The notes below the pieces were generated by a model, which was not told the DNA's origin, did not search any database, and saw nothing but the letters and a program-made list of their open reading frames with translations. Shown piece after piece: positions 17,278 to 25,481 of a stretch of DNA of 64,000 nucleotides; the first letter of the stretch is position 1; the number at the start of each line of letters is the position of its first letter. The translations under genes were made by a program, and so were the position numbers. Source of the stretch: Pseudomonas sp. 21 (GTDB lineage: Bacteria > Pseudomonadota > Gammaproteobacteria > Pseudomonadales > Pseudomonadaceae); NCBI RefSeq assembly GCF_000955805.1, contig NZ_JYOA01000008.1, forward strand, positions 170,398 through 234,397, read 5' to 3'.

Positions 17278-17619
17278 TCAGGCCTTCACATAGACCCAAG
17301 CCTGCAGGCCTGATTGCAGCCGGACGTTGATCCGCTGGTAGTCGGATACCTCGTAGGCGTCCGCCGCCTGCAGCTCCTGCGGGGTGATCTCGAAGACAGT
17401 GCCGGGCACGCGGTCGGCTTCCTCGCCGCTGTACTGGACGATGGGGTGGTGGGTCTTGCCGCTGGTGGCGAGCACGGCCGGGTCGGTGATCTCCACCCAG
17501 TCGGTGCGGAAGGCCACCAGCGCGTCGGCGCGGCCCTGCAGTTCGCGGCCGAAGCTGGCCAGTTGCACGGCCTTGTCCTGCAGGGTGCCGTAGGAAAACA
17601 GCAGTACGTTTTCACTCAT
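17278..17619 (-). CDS. Gamma-glutamylcyclotransferase-like protein
   Basis: A 113-residue protein of the GGCT/AIG2 fold. The YGTLQ loop at residues 10-14 binds the gamma-glutamyl moiety, and Glu90 in ADAYEVSDYQR is in the usual position of the catalytic acid. The family cyclises gamma-glutamyl amines or amino acids to 5-oxoproline, but bacterial single-domain members are mostly untested. It lies 15 bases downstream of the M24 peptidase gene, so the two probably form an operon that may process small peptides or gamma-glutamyl compounds. Confidence 0.8.
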   Translation of the reverse strand: MSENVLLFSYGTLQDKAVQLASFGRELQGRADALVAFRTDWVEITDPAVLATSGKTHHPIVQYSGEEADRVPGTVFEITPQELQAADAYEVSDYQRINVRLQSGLQAWVYVKA

Positions 17620-17634
17620 CGCATGGGCTCCGGG

Positions 17635-18300
17635 TCAGGCCAGCAGGTCTTCGTAGAAGGCGCCATAGGCTTTGCTCGGGTGGGCGAGCTGGATTTCCAG
17701 GATCCACAGGCCGCCACGGGGAGGCTCGGCGTAGTCGCCCAGGTCGCCTGCGCGGTAGATGGCATGGGGGAAGTCGCTGACGCGGTGGCCCTTGATGTCC
17801 AGGTTGAGTTTCCAACCCATGGCCTCGGCCTGCTGGTGGGCGAAGTCATAGAGCTCGACGCCGCTGCAGCCGGTCTCGCGCCAGCGCGCCTCGACGCGTT
17901 CGAACAGCGTCTTCGCCGCTGCCGCGCAGGCGCGCATGTCCGGATCGTCGCCGGTGACGAAGGTGGCCCCGGCATCGCCTTCATGGCCGCGCCAGACCAC
18001 GCCCATGTCGATGAAGAAAATGTCGTTCTCACCCAGCACCGGGTTGCCCTCGGAGCGCTGCTTGAAGGTCTTCAGGGTATTGGCGCCAAAGCGGATCAGC
18101 AGTGGGTGCCAGATGCGCTCCATGTCCAGGTCGGCGAGCACCTGCTTGCCGATGGCGACGGCCTCCAGTTCGGTCATGCCGGGAAGGATCGCGGCGGCGA
18201 TCGCGTCCACGGCTTCCCAGGTGCGGGCCTGGGCGTATTGCATCGACTCCAGCGCGTAAGTCGCGCCGACGGCTTCCTTGGCGTACACGGCAGTATTCAT
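17635..18300 (-). CDS. M24-family metallopeptidase
   Basis: A 221-residue protein of the creatinase/aminopeptidase P (pita-bread) fold without the N-terminal domain of full-length Xaa-Pro peptidases. Metal ligands are recognisable: Asp98 in FFIDMGVVW, Asp109 in GHEGDAGATF, His172 in DIKGHRVSDFPH and Glu202 in LWILEIQLAHP. The last glutamate (around 218) sits in the C-terminal GAFYEDLL. It is likely a cytoplasmic aminopeptidase or dipeptidase, or a related hydrolase. It is first in a two-gene unit with the GGCT-like gene. Confidence 0.8.
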   Translation of the reverse strand: MNTAVYAKEAVGATYALESMQYAQARTWEAVDAIAAAILPGMTELEAVAIGKQVLADLDMERIWHPLLIRFGANTLKTFKQRSEGNPVLGENDIFFIDMGVVWRGHEGDAGATFVTGDDPDMRACAAAAKTLFERVEARWRETGCSGVELYDFAHQQAEAMGWKLNLDIKGHRVSDFPHAIYRAGDLGDYAEPPRGGLWILEIQLAHPSKAYGAFYEDLLA

Positions 18301-18374
18301 TGTTCTTCTCCCTGAGCGACAACCTTATCGCCATATATATTTCTACATAGCGGTGGGGAAATTCAATCGCTGGT

Positions 18375-18710
18375 TCAGCAGCAGGACATCGCGCAGGCGA
18401 TGAAGGCGGTCGTCAGGGTGGTGATGCTCAGGCCGACCAGGAACAGGGTGTCGGCGATGCGTTCCAGGCGATGGTTGCGCTGCAGCTTGCGGGTGCGCAG
18501 ACCAAAATAGGCGGCGAGGGTGGTGGCCAGGTAGATCACCGTGTTCACCGCGAGCATGTCCTGGCCGATCAGGTCGACGCGGTGCTGGCCAACGATGATG
18601 CGCAGGATGCCGACCACCGTCAGGCACACGCCGACCATGGCGCCGGACGCGGCGAAGATATGCACGCAGATGTCGTCGTCCAGTTGGGCGGTGTGGCTCT
18701 TGTGGCTCAT
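18375..18710 (-). CDS. Small membrane protein, unknown
   Basis: A 111-residue protein with three hydrophobic stretches (about 17-42, 52-70 and 85-108) separated by short loops, one basic (RTRKLQRNHRLER). It begins with a hydrophilic segment (MSHKSHTAQLDDD) and ends in a Cys pair, AMSCC. It looks like an inner-membrane protein of the conserved-hypothetical class. It is divergent from the TetR-type gene, which may regulate it. No function can be assigned. Confidence 0.6.
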   Translation of the reverse strand: MSHKSHTAQLDDDICVHIFAASGAMVGVCLTVVGILRIIVGQHRVDLIGQDMLAVNTVIYLATTLAAYFGLRTRKLQRNHRLERIADTLFLVGLSITTLTTAFIACAMSCC

Positions 18711-18797
18711 GGCGGGGTCTCCCGGGCCGGCCGCTGCGGTTCATCCGCTCGCCTTGCCGGCTTCGTTGTGGCTGCCATGATAGGAAGGACGCGGCGT

Positions 18798-19472
18798 TTG
18801 CTGTACTCGCTTTCCCGGTGGCCCCAGGTGAACCGAAAAACAGCGGAAAATCAGCCAGATAGCCGTCGCCTGCCGAGGCAGGCGCGGGCGCTGGAGAAGG
18901 TCGAGCTCATATTGGAGGCGTCCCGGCGCATCCTGGAACGTCACGGCCTGGAGGGATTCACCACCAACCACGTGGCGGAACTGGCCGGCGTCAGCGTCGG
19001 CTCGCTGTACCAGTACTTCCCCAACAAGGACCGCATCCTCGACGAGCTGGCCCGGCGCGAGCTGGCGGCGCTGGCCACCGGCATCATGGGCGCGCTCTCC
19101 GCCCGGCCGCCGGAGACGCCCGGCGAGCGCATCCGCGCGGTGGTCCATGCGGCCGTCAGTGCCTACGGCGGGCGCACCGGCGCGCACAAGGCGCTGATGC
19201 ACTACCTGATGACCCGTGGCGGCGGCAGCCCGCTGCCAGCCCTGCGCGGCAGCATCATGACCCACCTGGTGACCCACGGCCTGATCGGCCATGACCAGCA
19301 GCTGCGCAAGCTCGACGAGGCCGAGGTGTTCGTCCTCGCCCACGCCGTTGGCGGCGTATTGCGCGCGCTGCTGGATGACCCCGGTGCCCTGGCGCCGGGG
19401 CGGCGCGAGGGCATCGAGGAGGCGCTGGTGCAACTGGTGCTGGCGTACTACGGGCGGGGCGCGGCGGGCTGA
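18798..19472 (+). CDS. TetR-family regulator
   Basis: A repressor-type protein of about 224 residues. The helix-turn-helix spans RILERHGLEGFTTNHVAELAGVSVGSLYQYFPNKDRILDEL, followed by a helical ligand domain. The start is uncertain. A TTG at 18798 has the best Shine-Dalgarno (AGGAAGGA, eight bases upstream); ATG 18777 and GTG 18828 are in frame alternatives. It is divergent from the small membrane protein gene and convergent with azlD. Its DNA-recognition helix is close to that of the other TetR protein at 21.9 kb, so the two are likely related. The effector is unknown. Confidence 0.85.
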   Translation: MLYSLSRWPQVNRKTAENQPDSRRLPRQARALEKVELILEASRRILERHGLEGFTTNHVAELAGVSVGSLYQYFPNKDRILDELARRELAALATGIMGALSARPPETPGERIRAVVHAAVSAYGGRTGAHKALMHYLMTRGGGSPLPALRGSIMTHLVTHGLIGHDQQLRKLDEAEVFVLAHAVGGVLRALLDDPGALAPGRREGIEEALVQLVLAYYGRGAAG

Positions 19473-19485
19473 AGCCGGGCGCCGG

Positions 19486-19800
19486 TCACAGCCACCAGCG
19501 CAGCAGGTAGAACGCACCCATGCTGAGGAGCACGCTGAGCAGCACATTGCGCGTCCACAGCACCAGCGCCACGGCGACGATGGCGCCGAGCAGGTAGGGG
19601 TTGTCCACGCGCAGGTTCAACTGGTGCTCGGGAAGGAACACGATCGGGCCGCAGATTGCCGTGAGCATTCCCGGCACGGCGAAGCCGAGGAACTGCCGCA
19701 CGTTGCTGCTCAGGCGGATCGGCAGGCGCGGTTCGAGGAACACGTAGCGGTTGAAGAACACGATCAAACCCATGCCGAAAATCACTGCCCAGGCCATCAT
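19486..19800 (-). CDS. azlD: AzlD-type branched-chain amino acid export subunit
   Basis: A 104-residue, three- to four-helix membrane protein of the AzlD family (PF05437). The central RLSSNVRQFLGFAVPGMLTAIC and the hydrophobic C-terminus are typical. With AzlC it forms a two-component exporter of branched-chain amino acids or their analogues. Its ATG overlaps the azlC stop by four bases (ATGA), so translation is coupled, as in most azlCD pairs. Confidence 0.9.
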   Translation of the reverse strand: MMAWAVIFGMGLIVFFNRYVFLEPRLPIRLSSNVRQFLGFAVPGMLTAICGPIVFLPEHQLNLRVDNPYLLGAIVAVALVLWTRNVLLSVLLSMGAFYLLRWWL

Positions 19801-20495
19801 GCGCGCACCCCCGAGAATTTCTGGCAGAGGAAGCCGGCAAACATCCCCGCCAGCCCGGAAAGCACCAGCGCCGAACCGACCTGCCAGTAACTGAGCAGCA
19901 CCGAGCAGAACAGCGAGACGGCGACACAGACCACGGTCGGAATGTTCTTCACCACCGGCACGATCAAGGCGACGAAGGTAGCGGCGATGGAGAAGTCCAG
20001 CCCGAGGTGCTCGAGGCCGGGAATGCTGGTGCCCACCAGCACGCCGGCGAGGGTGAAGAGGTTCCAGGCGATGTAGAACGTCAGGCCCACGCCCAGGGCA
20101 TACCAGCGGTTGAAAGTCTCGCGGTCATGGCCGCTGGTGAGGGCGAACAGCTCGTCGGTGAGCAGGAAGCCCAGCCCCGCGCGCCAGCGCCCCGGCAGCG
20201 GGGAAATCACCGGGCGCATGGTCATCCCGTAGAGCAGGTGCTGCGAGGTCAGCAGCAGGGTGGTGATCATGATCGAGAAGAACCCGGCGCCGCCCTTGAG
20301 CATGCCGATCGCTACCAGTTGCGCGGCGCCGGCGAAGACGATGGCTGACAGGCCCTGGCCGTGCAGCGGCGAGAGCCCGGCGTCGATGGCCAGGGAGCCG
20401 GCCAGCAGGCCCCAGGGCAGCACGGCGAGCGACAGCGGCATGATGTCGAGGGCGCCCTTGAGGAAGGCGCGGGAGGGAAGCTGATCTTGGGACAT
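19797..20495 (-). CDS. azlC: AzlC-family branched-chain amino acid exporter
   Basis: A 232-residue inner-membrane protein of the AzlC family. The start at ATG 20495 (MSQDQLPSR) is preferred, because the long upstream open frame is non-coding in character. Typical features are the GALDIMPLSLAVLPWGLLAGSLAIDAGLSPL entry helix, FAGAAQLVAIGML and LLTSQHLLYGMTMRP. Together with AzlD it should export branched-chain amino acids. No Lrp or AsnC regulator is adjacent; the nearest regulator genes are the two TetR genes on each side. Confidence 0.9.
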   Translation of the reverse strand: MSQDQLPSRAFLKGALDIMPLSLAVLPWGLLAGSLAIDAGLSPLHGQGLSAIVFAGAAQLVAIGMLKGGAGFFSIMITTLLLTSQHLLYGMTMRPVISPLPGRWRAGLGFLLTDELFALTSGHDRETFNRWYALGVGLTFYIAWNLFTLAGVLVGTSIPGLEHLGLDFSIAATFVALIVPVVKNIPTVVCVAVSLFCSVLLSYWQVGSALVLSGLAGMFAGFLCQKFSGVRA

Positions 20496-20598
20496 GAATG
20501 TTTCTTGCAGGCAGGTAAGTGCTTTGAGCGTGGCAGAGAAACAGGTCGCCTGGCTTGAACATTCTTGCTGTTTGCGCCCGCAGCATGCCGCGGCACCG

Positions 20599-21831
20599 TC
20601 AGGGCTGCTGTTCGCTTCCCGCCAGCTGCGTAGGGGAAACCAGTCGCGGATCGGCGCCGCCGAACAGGGTGCGCAGGTAATCCTCCTGGTTTTGCAGCCC
20701 GTGGCGCACCAACCAATCGCGGCCACCGGGCAGCGCGCGCAGCAGGCAGTGCAAGAGCAAGCGCGGCGGCGCAGTCAACAGCGGGTACCAGGGCAGGCTG
20801 CCGCCGGGCAGGCCGAGGGCGCGACGACCTTGGGCGTCGATGAAGGTGCCGGCAATGCTCAGGTGGATGGCCCGGTTCAGCCGCCCGCGCAGCCAGGCGA
20901 AGTTGGCGTAGTGGCGCTGCAGCGGCTCGTCCACCAGCGCGGAGCCGAGGATGCGGCTGCTGTCGTCCGGCGGCGCCTGGGACAGCAGGTTGTGGTAGAG
21001 CGCGCGGATCGCATCGTTCTCGCTGGCGCACAGCCAGCGCTCCTCGACGCCCATCAGCCAGGCGATGTAGCGCCAGAGGTGGACGATGGCTTCGCGGTCG
21101 CGCCGGCTCAGGGCCACACCCAGCATGCGCTGGCCGATCAGGAAGATCGCCGAGAAGGCCAGGTAGGTCGCGTGCATGTCGCCCTGGTTGATCGGCAGGC
21201 CGTAGTGCGCGAAGTCCCAGTCTTGCAGCCGTGAAACCCGCCGTCGCACCAGGGCATGCACCAGACGTACATGCAACGTGCCGCGATAGCCTGCTGCGCC
21301 GCGGGACATGCCGCCGGGACGGGTGCAGTCGATCCACCATTTGGTGGTTTCCGCGACGCGCCGCTGCGGGCCTTTCTCCAGCGCGCCGGTGAGCACCAGG
21401 GTGCGGTTGATGCCGGACGCCTGATAGCCAGCCAGCAGGCCCAGGTCACGCAGCACGCGCATACCGGTGAGCCCCGACAGACCGCAGGCACGGGCACCCT
21501 TGTCGAGGCGTTGCAGGTCGACCCAGGCGGGCAGCGCGTCGACCCGGGCGAAGAAGTGCTTCAGTGCCTCGGGTGCCTCGGGGAGGGCGGCAATGCCCTG
21601 GTTCAGCGCCTGTTCGTACAGGCGCATACCGGTGCCGATCCCGACTTCGAACATCCACGCCACCAGCGCGTCCATGGGCGCATCACCCACCGTGAGGGAC
21701 TCGCCGATGGCCTGCCAGGTGGCAGCGTCCGGTTCGCTCGGGCCCTTGAGGAAGCGCCTTACCGGCGCGGCGGTACGCCGGGCGCGCTGCAGGTCGGCGC
21801 CGTGGCGGGTGGGCAGGGCGGTTGCGCTCAT
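20599..21831 (-). CDS. Oxygenase MpaB / DUF2236-family protein
   Basis: A 410-residue protein of the MpaB/latex-clearing-protein superfamily (DUF2236). The RGTLHVRLVHALVRRRV segment matches the region that holds the haem-ligand and adjacent Arg/His residues in characterised relatives (Lcp, MpaB'). The family includes haem b oxygenases that cleave isoprenoid C=C bonds, but most members are untested. There is no signal peptide. The start is set at ATG 21831 (MSATALP). It is divergent from a TetR gene, with an 18-bp palindrome between the two, so it is likely the repressor's target. Confidence 0.8.
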   Translation of the reverse strand: MSATALPTRHGADLQRARRTAAPVRRFLKGPSEPDAATWQAIGESLTVGDAPMDALVAWMFEVGIGTGMRLYEQALNQGIAALPEAPEALKHFFARVDALPAWVDLQRLDKGARACGLSGLTGMRVLRDLGLLAGYQASGINRTLVLTGALEKGPQRRVAETTKWWIDCTRPGGMSRGAAGYRGTLHVRLVHALVRRRVSRLQDWDFAHYGLPINQGDMHATYLAFSAIFLIGQRMLGVALSRRDREAIVHLWRYIAWLMGVEERWLCASENDAIRALYHNLLSQAPPDDSSRILGSALVDEPLQRHYANFAWLRGRLNRAIHLSIAGTFIDAQGRRALGLPGGSLPWYPLLTAPPRLLLHCLLRALPGGRDWLVRHGLQNQEDYLRTLFGGADPRLVSPTQLAGSEQQP

Positions 21832-21881
21832 CGATTCATACCTTGGTTGGGTGGTCGGGTGGATTCCTCGAATTACGCTAT

Positions 21882-21899
21882 TGCGAGTATTTGCTCGCA
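21882..21899. promoter_or_regulatory. Candidate TetR operator
   Basis: An 18-bp palindrome with arms TGCGAG and CTCGCA around a 6-base centre. It lies between the divergent MpaB-like gene (start 21831) and the TetR gene (start 21935), placed to cover both promoters. TetR proteins usually bind such elements next to their own gene. Confidence 0.55.
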
Positions 21900-21934
21900 T
21901 TCAACTCGCGTCCGGCTCGCACCAGGAGAGAGGC

Positions 21935-22543
21935 ATGAGGAAGCAACCCCAGCAGCAGCGGGCCAGCGAAATGGTGGCCGTGCTGGTCGAGGCCGCGGCG
22001 CTGGAAATCGGCGAGCACGGCCTGGACGGGCTGACCACCAACCACGTGGCACGCCGCGCCGGGGTGAGCGTCGGCTCGCTTTACCAGTACTTCGCCAACA
22101 AGGAGATGATCGTCGAGGCCCTGCTGATGCAGCGCGCCGGCACGCTGATGAAGGTGGTGCACGAGCGCGTCACGCCCTTGCTGGGCGCGGACATCGGCAG
22201 CGTTACCCGTGCGGTGCTGGAGGGCATCTTCGAGCAGGTCGAGGGCGATGCGGCGCAGCGCGAACTGCTGCGGCATTTGCACCGGCTCAATTCCGCGCCG
22301 GTGTTCCAGACCCTGGAGCAGCAGATGATGGAGGTGTGCCGGCAATACCTGATGCGCCACTTTGACGACTACCGCATCGACAACCTGCCGGCGGTGCTTT
22401 TCGTGGTGATCAACTCCGTGCAGTACACCACTGCGCGCTACCTGGGCGAGGCACGGCCGCTACTGGGCCGCGAAGAGGTGATCGATACGCTGGCGCGGAT
22501 GGTCGAGTCGCTCTGCCTGCCGCATGGCAGGCTGCGAGTCTAG
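21935..22543 (+). CDS. TetR-family regulator
   Basis: A 202-residue TetR-type protein with the DNA-binding segment EHGLDGLTTNHVARRAGVSVGSLYQYFANKEMIVEAL in the first 65 residues and a helical effector domain after it. The ATG at 21935 has GGAGAGAGG just upstream. It is divergent from the MpaB/DUF2236 gene and probably represses it and itself through the palindrome at 21882. The inducer is unknown but might be the oxygenase's hydrophobic substrate. Confidence 0.9.
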   Translation: MRKQPQQQRASEMVAVLVEAAALEIGEHGLDGLTTNHVARRAGVSVGSLYQYFANKEMIVEALLMQRAGTLMKVVHERVTPLLGADIGSVTRAVLEGIFEQVEGDAAQRELLRHLHRLNSAPVFQTLEQQMMEVCRQYLMRHFDDYRIDNLPAVLFVVINSVQYTTARYLGEARPLLGREEVIDTLARMVESLCLPHGRLRV

Positions 22544-22562
22544 GAGTGCCGCGGGCTGGGCA

Positions 22563-22599
22563 TGAAAAAGCCCCGGCAGGCTCGCGCCAACCGGGGCTT
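22563..22599 (-). terminator. Rho-independent terminator of the NADH dehydrogenase gene
   Basis: A perfect 9-bp stem (AAGCCCCGG / CCGGGGCTT) followed on the minus strand by TTT. It begins 12 bases after the flavoprotein stop codon and also separates that gene from the convergent TetR gene. Confidence 0.85.
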
Positions 22600-22610
22600 G
22601 GCTCAACGCA

Positions 22611-23813
22611 TCAGGCCACGACCGGGATCATCGGGTCGGCGGCTGCCAGCGCGGTGGCGCGATCGGCGGCCGGCGGGTAGATCCACACGGTGTTGATCTC
22701 GGTCTTGATCTTCTTGCCTTCCTCGCGCTGGAAACGCACCTGACGGTCCCAGCCTTCGGTGAACAGCGCGCCCCAGGCACCCAGGTCCAGGCAGGTCACG
22801 TACTTGGGCTGGCTGTAGGGGATGGGGGCTACGCCCAGCAGGTCGGCGGCGGCGTTGTTGCCGGCCGAGCGGCCCAGGGCGATGGCGTGCTGGCAGGTCA
22901 TCAGCGCGTAGTTGCCGACGTCGTCGGTGGCGGCGTAGGCCGTGTCGCCGGTGGCGAACACCGCGTCCTGGCCGATCACCTGGAGGTTACGGTCCACGTG
23001 CAGGCGGCCCTGACGGTCACGTTCGCCAGCGACCTGTTCGGTGAGCGAGCTGGCGCGCACGCCGGCGGTCCAGATCACGGTCTTTGCCTCGATGCGCTCG
23101 CCGCTGGAGAGGGTCACGCCGTTCTCGTCGATCGATTCCACCGAAGACTTCAGGCGCCATTCCACGCCCAGTTCGGCGGAGGCTTCGGCCACCACGGACT
23201 GCGAGGTCACGCCCAGTGCGCCGCCAATCTCGTTGCCGCGGTCGACGACGATGACGCGCACCTTGGCGTCCGCGCCGAGCACTTCGCGCAGGCGCGCCGG
23301 CATCTCAGTGGCGGTCTCGATGCCGGTGAAGCCGCCGCCGGCGACGACGACGGTGTTGCGCGCCGTGGACTCCGGCAACTGGTGCAGCGCGCGGAGGTGC
23401 GTTTCAAGGCGTACGGCCTGGTCGATCTCGTCCACGTCGAAGGCGTGCTCGATGCCCGGCAGGGCGGGGCGGGCGACCTTGCTGCCGCTGGCGAGGATCA
23501 GGCGGTCGAAGCCCAGGGTGGCGATCTCGCCGGTGTGGCTGCGGTAGTCCAGCTGGCGGCCGTCGACATCGATCTGCTCGGCGCTGCCCTGGATGAAGGT
23601 CACGCCCACGGCGCCGAACAGCTCGCCCAGCGGCGCGGCCATCTGGTGCACGTTCGGCTCGTAGAAGCGCGGGCGGATGCGCAGTTCCGCCTGGGGGGCG
23701 AGGACCGCGACTTCGACGTCGTCGCGCTGGTGCAGGTCGAGCAGACGCGTGGCGCTCAGGGCGCTCCACATACCTGCGAAACCGGTGCCGACGATCAGGA
23801 TGCGTTGTTTCAT
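22611..23813 (-). CDS. NADH dehydrogenase-like FAD oxidoreductase
   Basis: A 400-residue flavoprotein of the type II NADH:quinone oxidoreductase family. The FAD-binding GTGFAGMWSA is near residues 8-18, the NAD-binding VVVAGGGFTGIETA near 155-168, and the second FAD motif (AVFATGDTA) near 290. It lacks an obvious C-terminal membrane helix but could associate peripherally, passing electrons from NADH to quinone without pumping. It is divergent from an Rrf2 regulator with Fe-S-type cysteines, and a strong palindrome lies 87-117 bases upstream of its ATG, so redox- or nitric-oxide-linked control is likely. The electron acceptor is inferred. Confidence 0.8.
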   Translation of the reverse strand: MKQRILIVGTGFAGMWSALSATRLLDLHQRDDVEVAVLAPQAELRIRPRFYEPNVHQMAAPLGELFGAVGVTFIQGSAEQIDVDGRQLDYRSHTGEIATLGFDRLILASGSKVARPALPGIEHAFDVDEIDQAVRLETHLRALHQLPESTARNTVVVAGGGFTGIETATEMPARLREVLGADAKVRVIVVDRGNEIGGALGVTSQSVVAEASAELGVEWRLKSSVESIDENGVTLSSGERIEAKTVIWTAGVRASSLTEQVAGERDRQGRLHVDRNLQVIGQDAVFATGDTAYAATDDVGNYALMTCQHAIALGRSAGNNAAADLLGVAPIPYSQPKYVTCLDLGAWGALFTEGWDRQVRFQREEGKKIKTEINTVWIYPPAADRATALAAADPMIPVVA

Positions 23814-23899
23814 GGGGCTCTCCGACGAAAAGGATCAATCCAGGTGGTTGGGTTCCCGAGTGCCTGATATCGGAGCGGTTCGCTTCCCGGCTCGCCTCG

Positions 23900-23930
23900 G
23901 ATAACTACGACTATATTTGTCGTAGTTATC
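23900..23930. promoter_or_regulatory. Rrf2 operator candidate, ndh-like side
   Basis: A 31-bp perfect inverted repeat, arms GATAACTACGAC and GTCGTAGTTATC around 7 bases. Its core, CGAC-N7-GTCG (23908-23922), recurs at 24114-24128 in front of the Rrf2 gene, which marks it as a likely binding site for that regulator. Confidence 0.65.
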
Positions 23931-24113
23931 AAGTGCAACCGATTTCTACGACAAACTCCGACCGTTCGTCATGGTCGGCGTGGGAAAATGCCGCTGCTTC
24001 TGTTTATGCGTCAGAACGCTCTGAAGCGCTGAAAGCCTTATGCTGTGGATGACAGTTCGTCAGGATGCATGCTTAAGTGCTTGCCGGGTGCCCGGCTGGG
24101 CTTGAGAATAGTG

Positions 24114-24128
24114 CGACTGATATAGTCG
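24114..24128. promoter_or_regulatory. Rrf2 operator candidate, autoregulatory side
   Basis: A 15-bp palindrome CGACTGATATAGTCG, ten bases upstream of the Rrf2 ATG and touching its Shine-Dalgarno. It shares the CGAC-N7-GTCG format with the larger palindrome in the ndh-like promoter, consistent with autorepression. Confidence 0.6.
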
Positions 24129-24137
24129 GAGTTTGTG

Positions 24138-24659
24138 ATGGCTTTGTACAGTGCAGGGGTGGAGTACGGCATTCACTGCCTGCTCTTTCTGACAGACGAG
24201 AAGGGTGACAACCGTGACTCCAGCGTGCGTGCGCTGGCGGAGTTGCAGGGCGTGCCCCAGGAACTGCTCGCCAAGGTCTTCACCAAGCTGGCCAAGGCCG
24301 GGCTGGTGGCGGCCACCGAAGGCGTGCGCGGTGGCTTCCGCCTGGCGCGGCCAGCGGACGAAATCACCGTGCTGGATATCGTCAAGGCCATCGACGGCGA
24401 CAAGCAGATCTTCGAATGCCGCGACATCCGTGGCCGCTGCGCGGTGTTCGAAGGCTCGCCGCCGGAATGGGCGACCTGCGGCACCTGCTCGATCCACGCG
24501 GTCATGCTGACCGCGCAGAAGCGCATGGAGGAAGCCCTGGCCCAGCACACCGTGCTGGACCTCGCGCGCCGCGTCGGGCGCAAGGCACCGCCGGAGTTCG
24601 GCGAGGCCCTGGTGCGCTGGATGGATGCCCAGCGCGACGGCACCAGCGCCATCAGCTAA
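24138..24659 (+). CDS. Rrf2-family regulator with Fe-S-type cysteines
   Basis: A 173-residue winged-helix regulator. The ATG at 24138 is preferred to GTG 24135 because CGGAG lies six bases upstream. The N-terminal helix-turn-helix is typical (AGVEYGIHCLLFL...LAELQGVPQELLAKVFTKLAKAGLVAATEGVRGGFRLARP). Cys94, Cys101, Cys114 and Cys117 could ligate an iron-sulfur cluster, as in IscR, NsrR and RsrR. It should sense redox, iron or nitric oxide and control the divergent NADH dehydrogenase. It overlaps the convergent SleB-like gene by four bases. Confidence 0.85.
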   Translation: MALYSAGVEYGIHCLLFLTDEKGDNRDSSVRALAELQGVPQELLAKVFTKLAKAGLVAATEGVRGGFRLARPADEITVLDIVKAIDGDKQIFECRDIRGRCAVFEGSPPEWATCGTCSIHAVMLTAQKRMEEALAQHTVLDLARRVGRKAPPEFGEALVRWMDAQRDGTSAIS

Positions 24660-25279
24660 CGCGCATCACCGCCGCGCGGCTTGTAGAAGACGAACTCGTC
24701 GGTCTCTGCCGTGCGGATGTATTCCTTCGCCCAGGACGGCGAGACGTGGCGGTCGTGGAAGTACATCGCGCCGCGGGTGCGGTCGCCCAGTTGCTGGTTC
24801 AGCGCCTTGCGGGCGATTTCCTTGGCGATGTCGTAGCGGTTCTTTTCCTCCACCTGGTCAGAGCGGCCGTCGCACCACCAGGAAAACTGGCAGTGTTTCT
24901 GCTCCTGGCCCTGCTTGACCACCCCGCACACGGTGTCGGGGAAGCCGCCGTGGCCCATGCGGTTGAGCACGACATTGGCGACCGCCTCCATGTCCGCCTT
25001 GCCGCCGCCCTTGGCTTCCCAGTAGATGGTCCGTGACAGGCAGACAACCGCGTCGTCCAGCGGCGCCTTGCCGACCGGGTCGACGGCTTTCACTTCAGCC
25101 TTGGTGATGGGGGCGGCGGTGGTGACTGCCGTGGAGGGGTGGGCGACCTGCTGTTCCAGCACTTCGCCCTTGCTCACCGCGGCCTGGGCTTTCTCGTCGG
25201 TGGAGGTGCCGATGGACGCGGCGAAGGAAGAGGGCGCCCACAGGGTGAGCAGCAACAACGGAAGGAAAAGGCGGCACAT
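24656..25279 (-). CDS. SleB-like cell wall hydrolase
   Basis: A 207-residue exported protein. The start ATG 25279 gives a signal peptide (MCRLFLPLLLLTLWAPSSFA). A Thr/Ala-rich linker (about 25-75) leads to the Hydrolase_2/SleB domain (about 85-205) with LSRTIYWEAKGGGKADMEAVANVVLNR containing the catalytic glutamate, CQFSWWCDGRSD, and GAMYFHDRHVSPSWA. The family cuts peptidoglycan; spore-cortex SleB is the type member, but in Pseudomonas it would act on the sacculus in the periplasm. It overlaps the Rrf2 stop tail to tail. Confidence 0.85.
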   Translation of the reverse strand: MCRLFLPLLLLTLWAPSSFAASIGTSTDEKAQAAVSKGEVLEQQVAHPSTAVTTAAPITKAEVKAVDPVGKAPLDDAVVCLSRTIYWEAKGGGKADMEAVANVVLNRMGHGGFPDTVCGVVKQGQEQKHCQFSWWCDGRSDQVEEKNRYDIAKEIARKALNQQLGDRTRGAMYFHDRHVSPSWAKEYIRTAETDEFVFYKPRGGDAR

Positions 25280-25481
25280 GGTCGAACCTACCTGCGCAAC
25301 GAAATCAGTCTGGTCGTTGTTCTGGCCCCTTTCGGCACCTGCGCAACGACGCCCTTGAGGCCGCCTCGATCCGTGCAGACGAAGCGAGGCGACTGCGCCT
25401 GGTCGTTGCGACTGTGCCGCGCGCAAGCAGATTCAACTTTCCAGCCAGACGGTAGCCGGCGTACCCCGCGAATGTCGGGGC

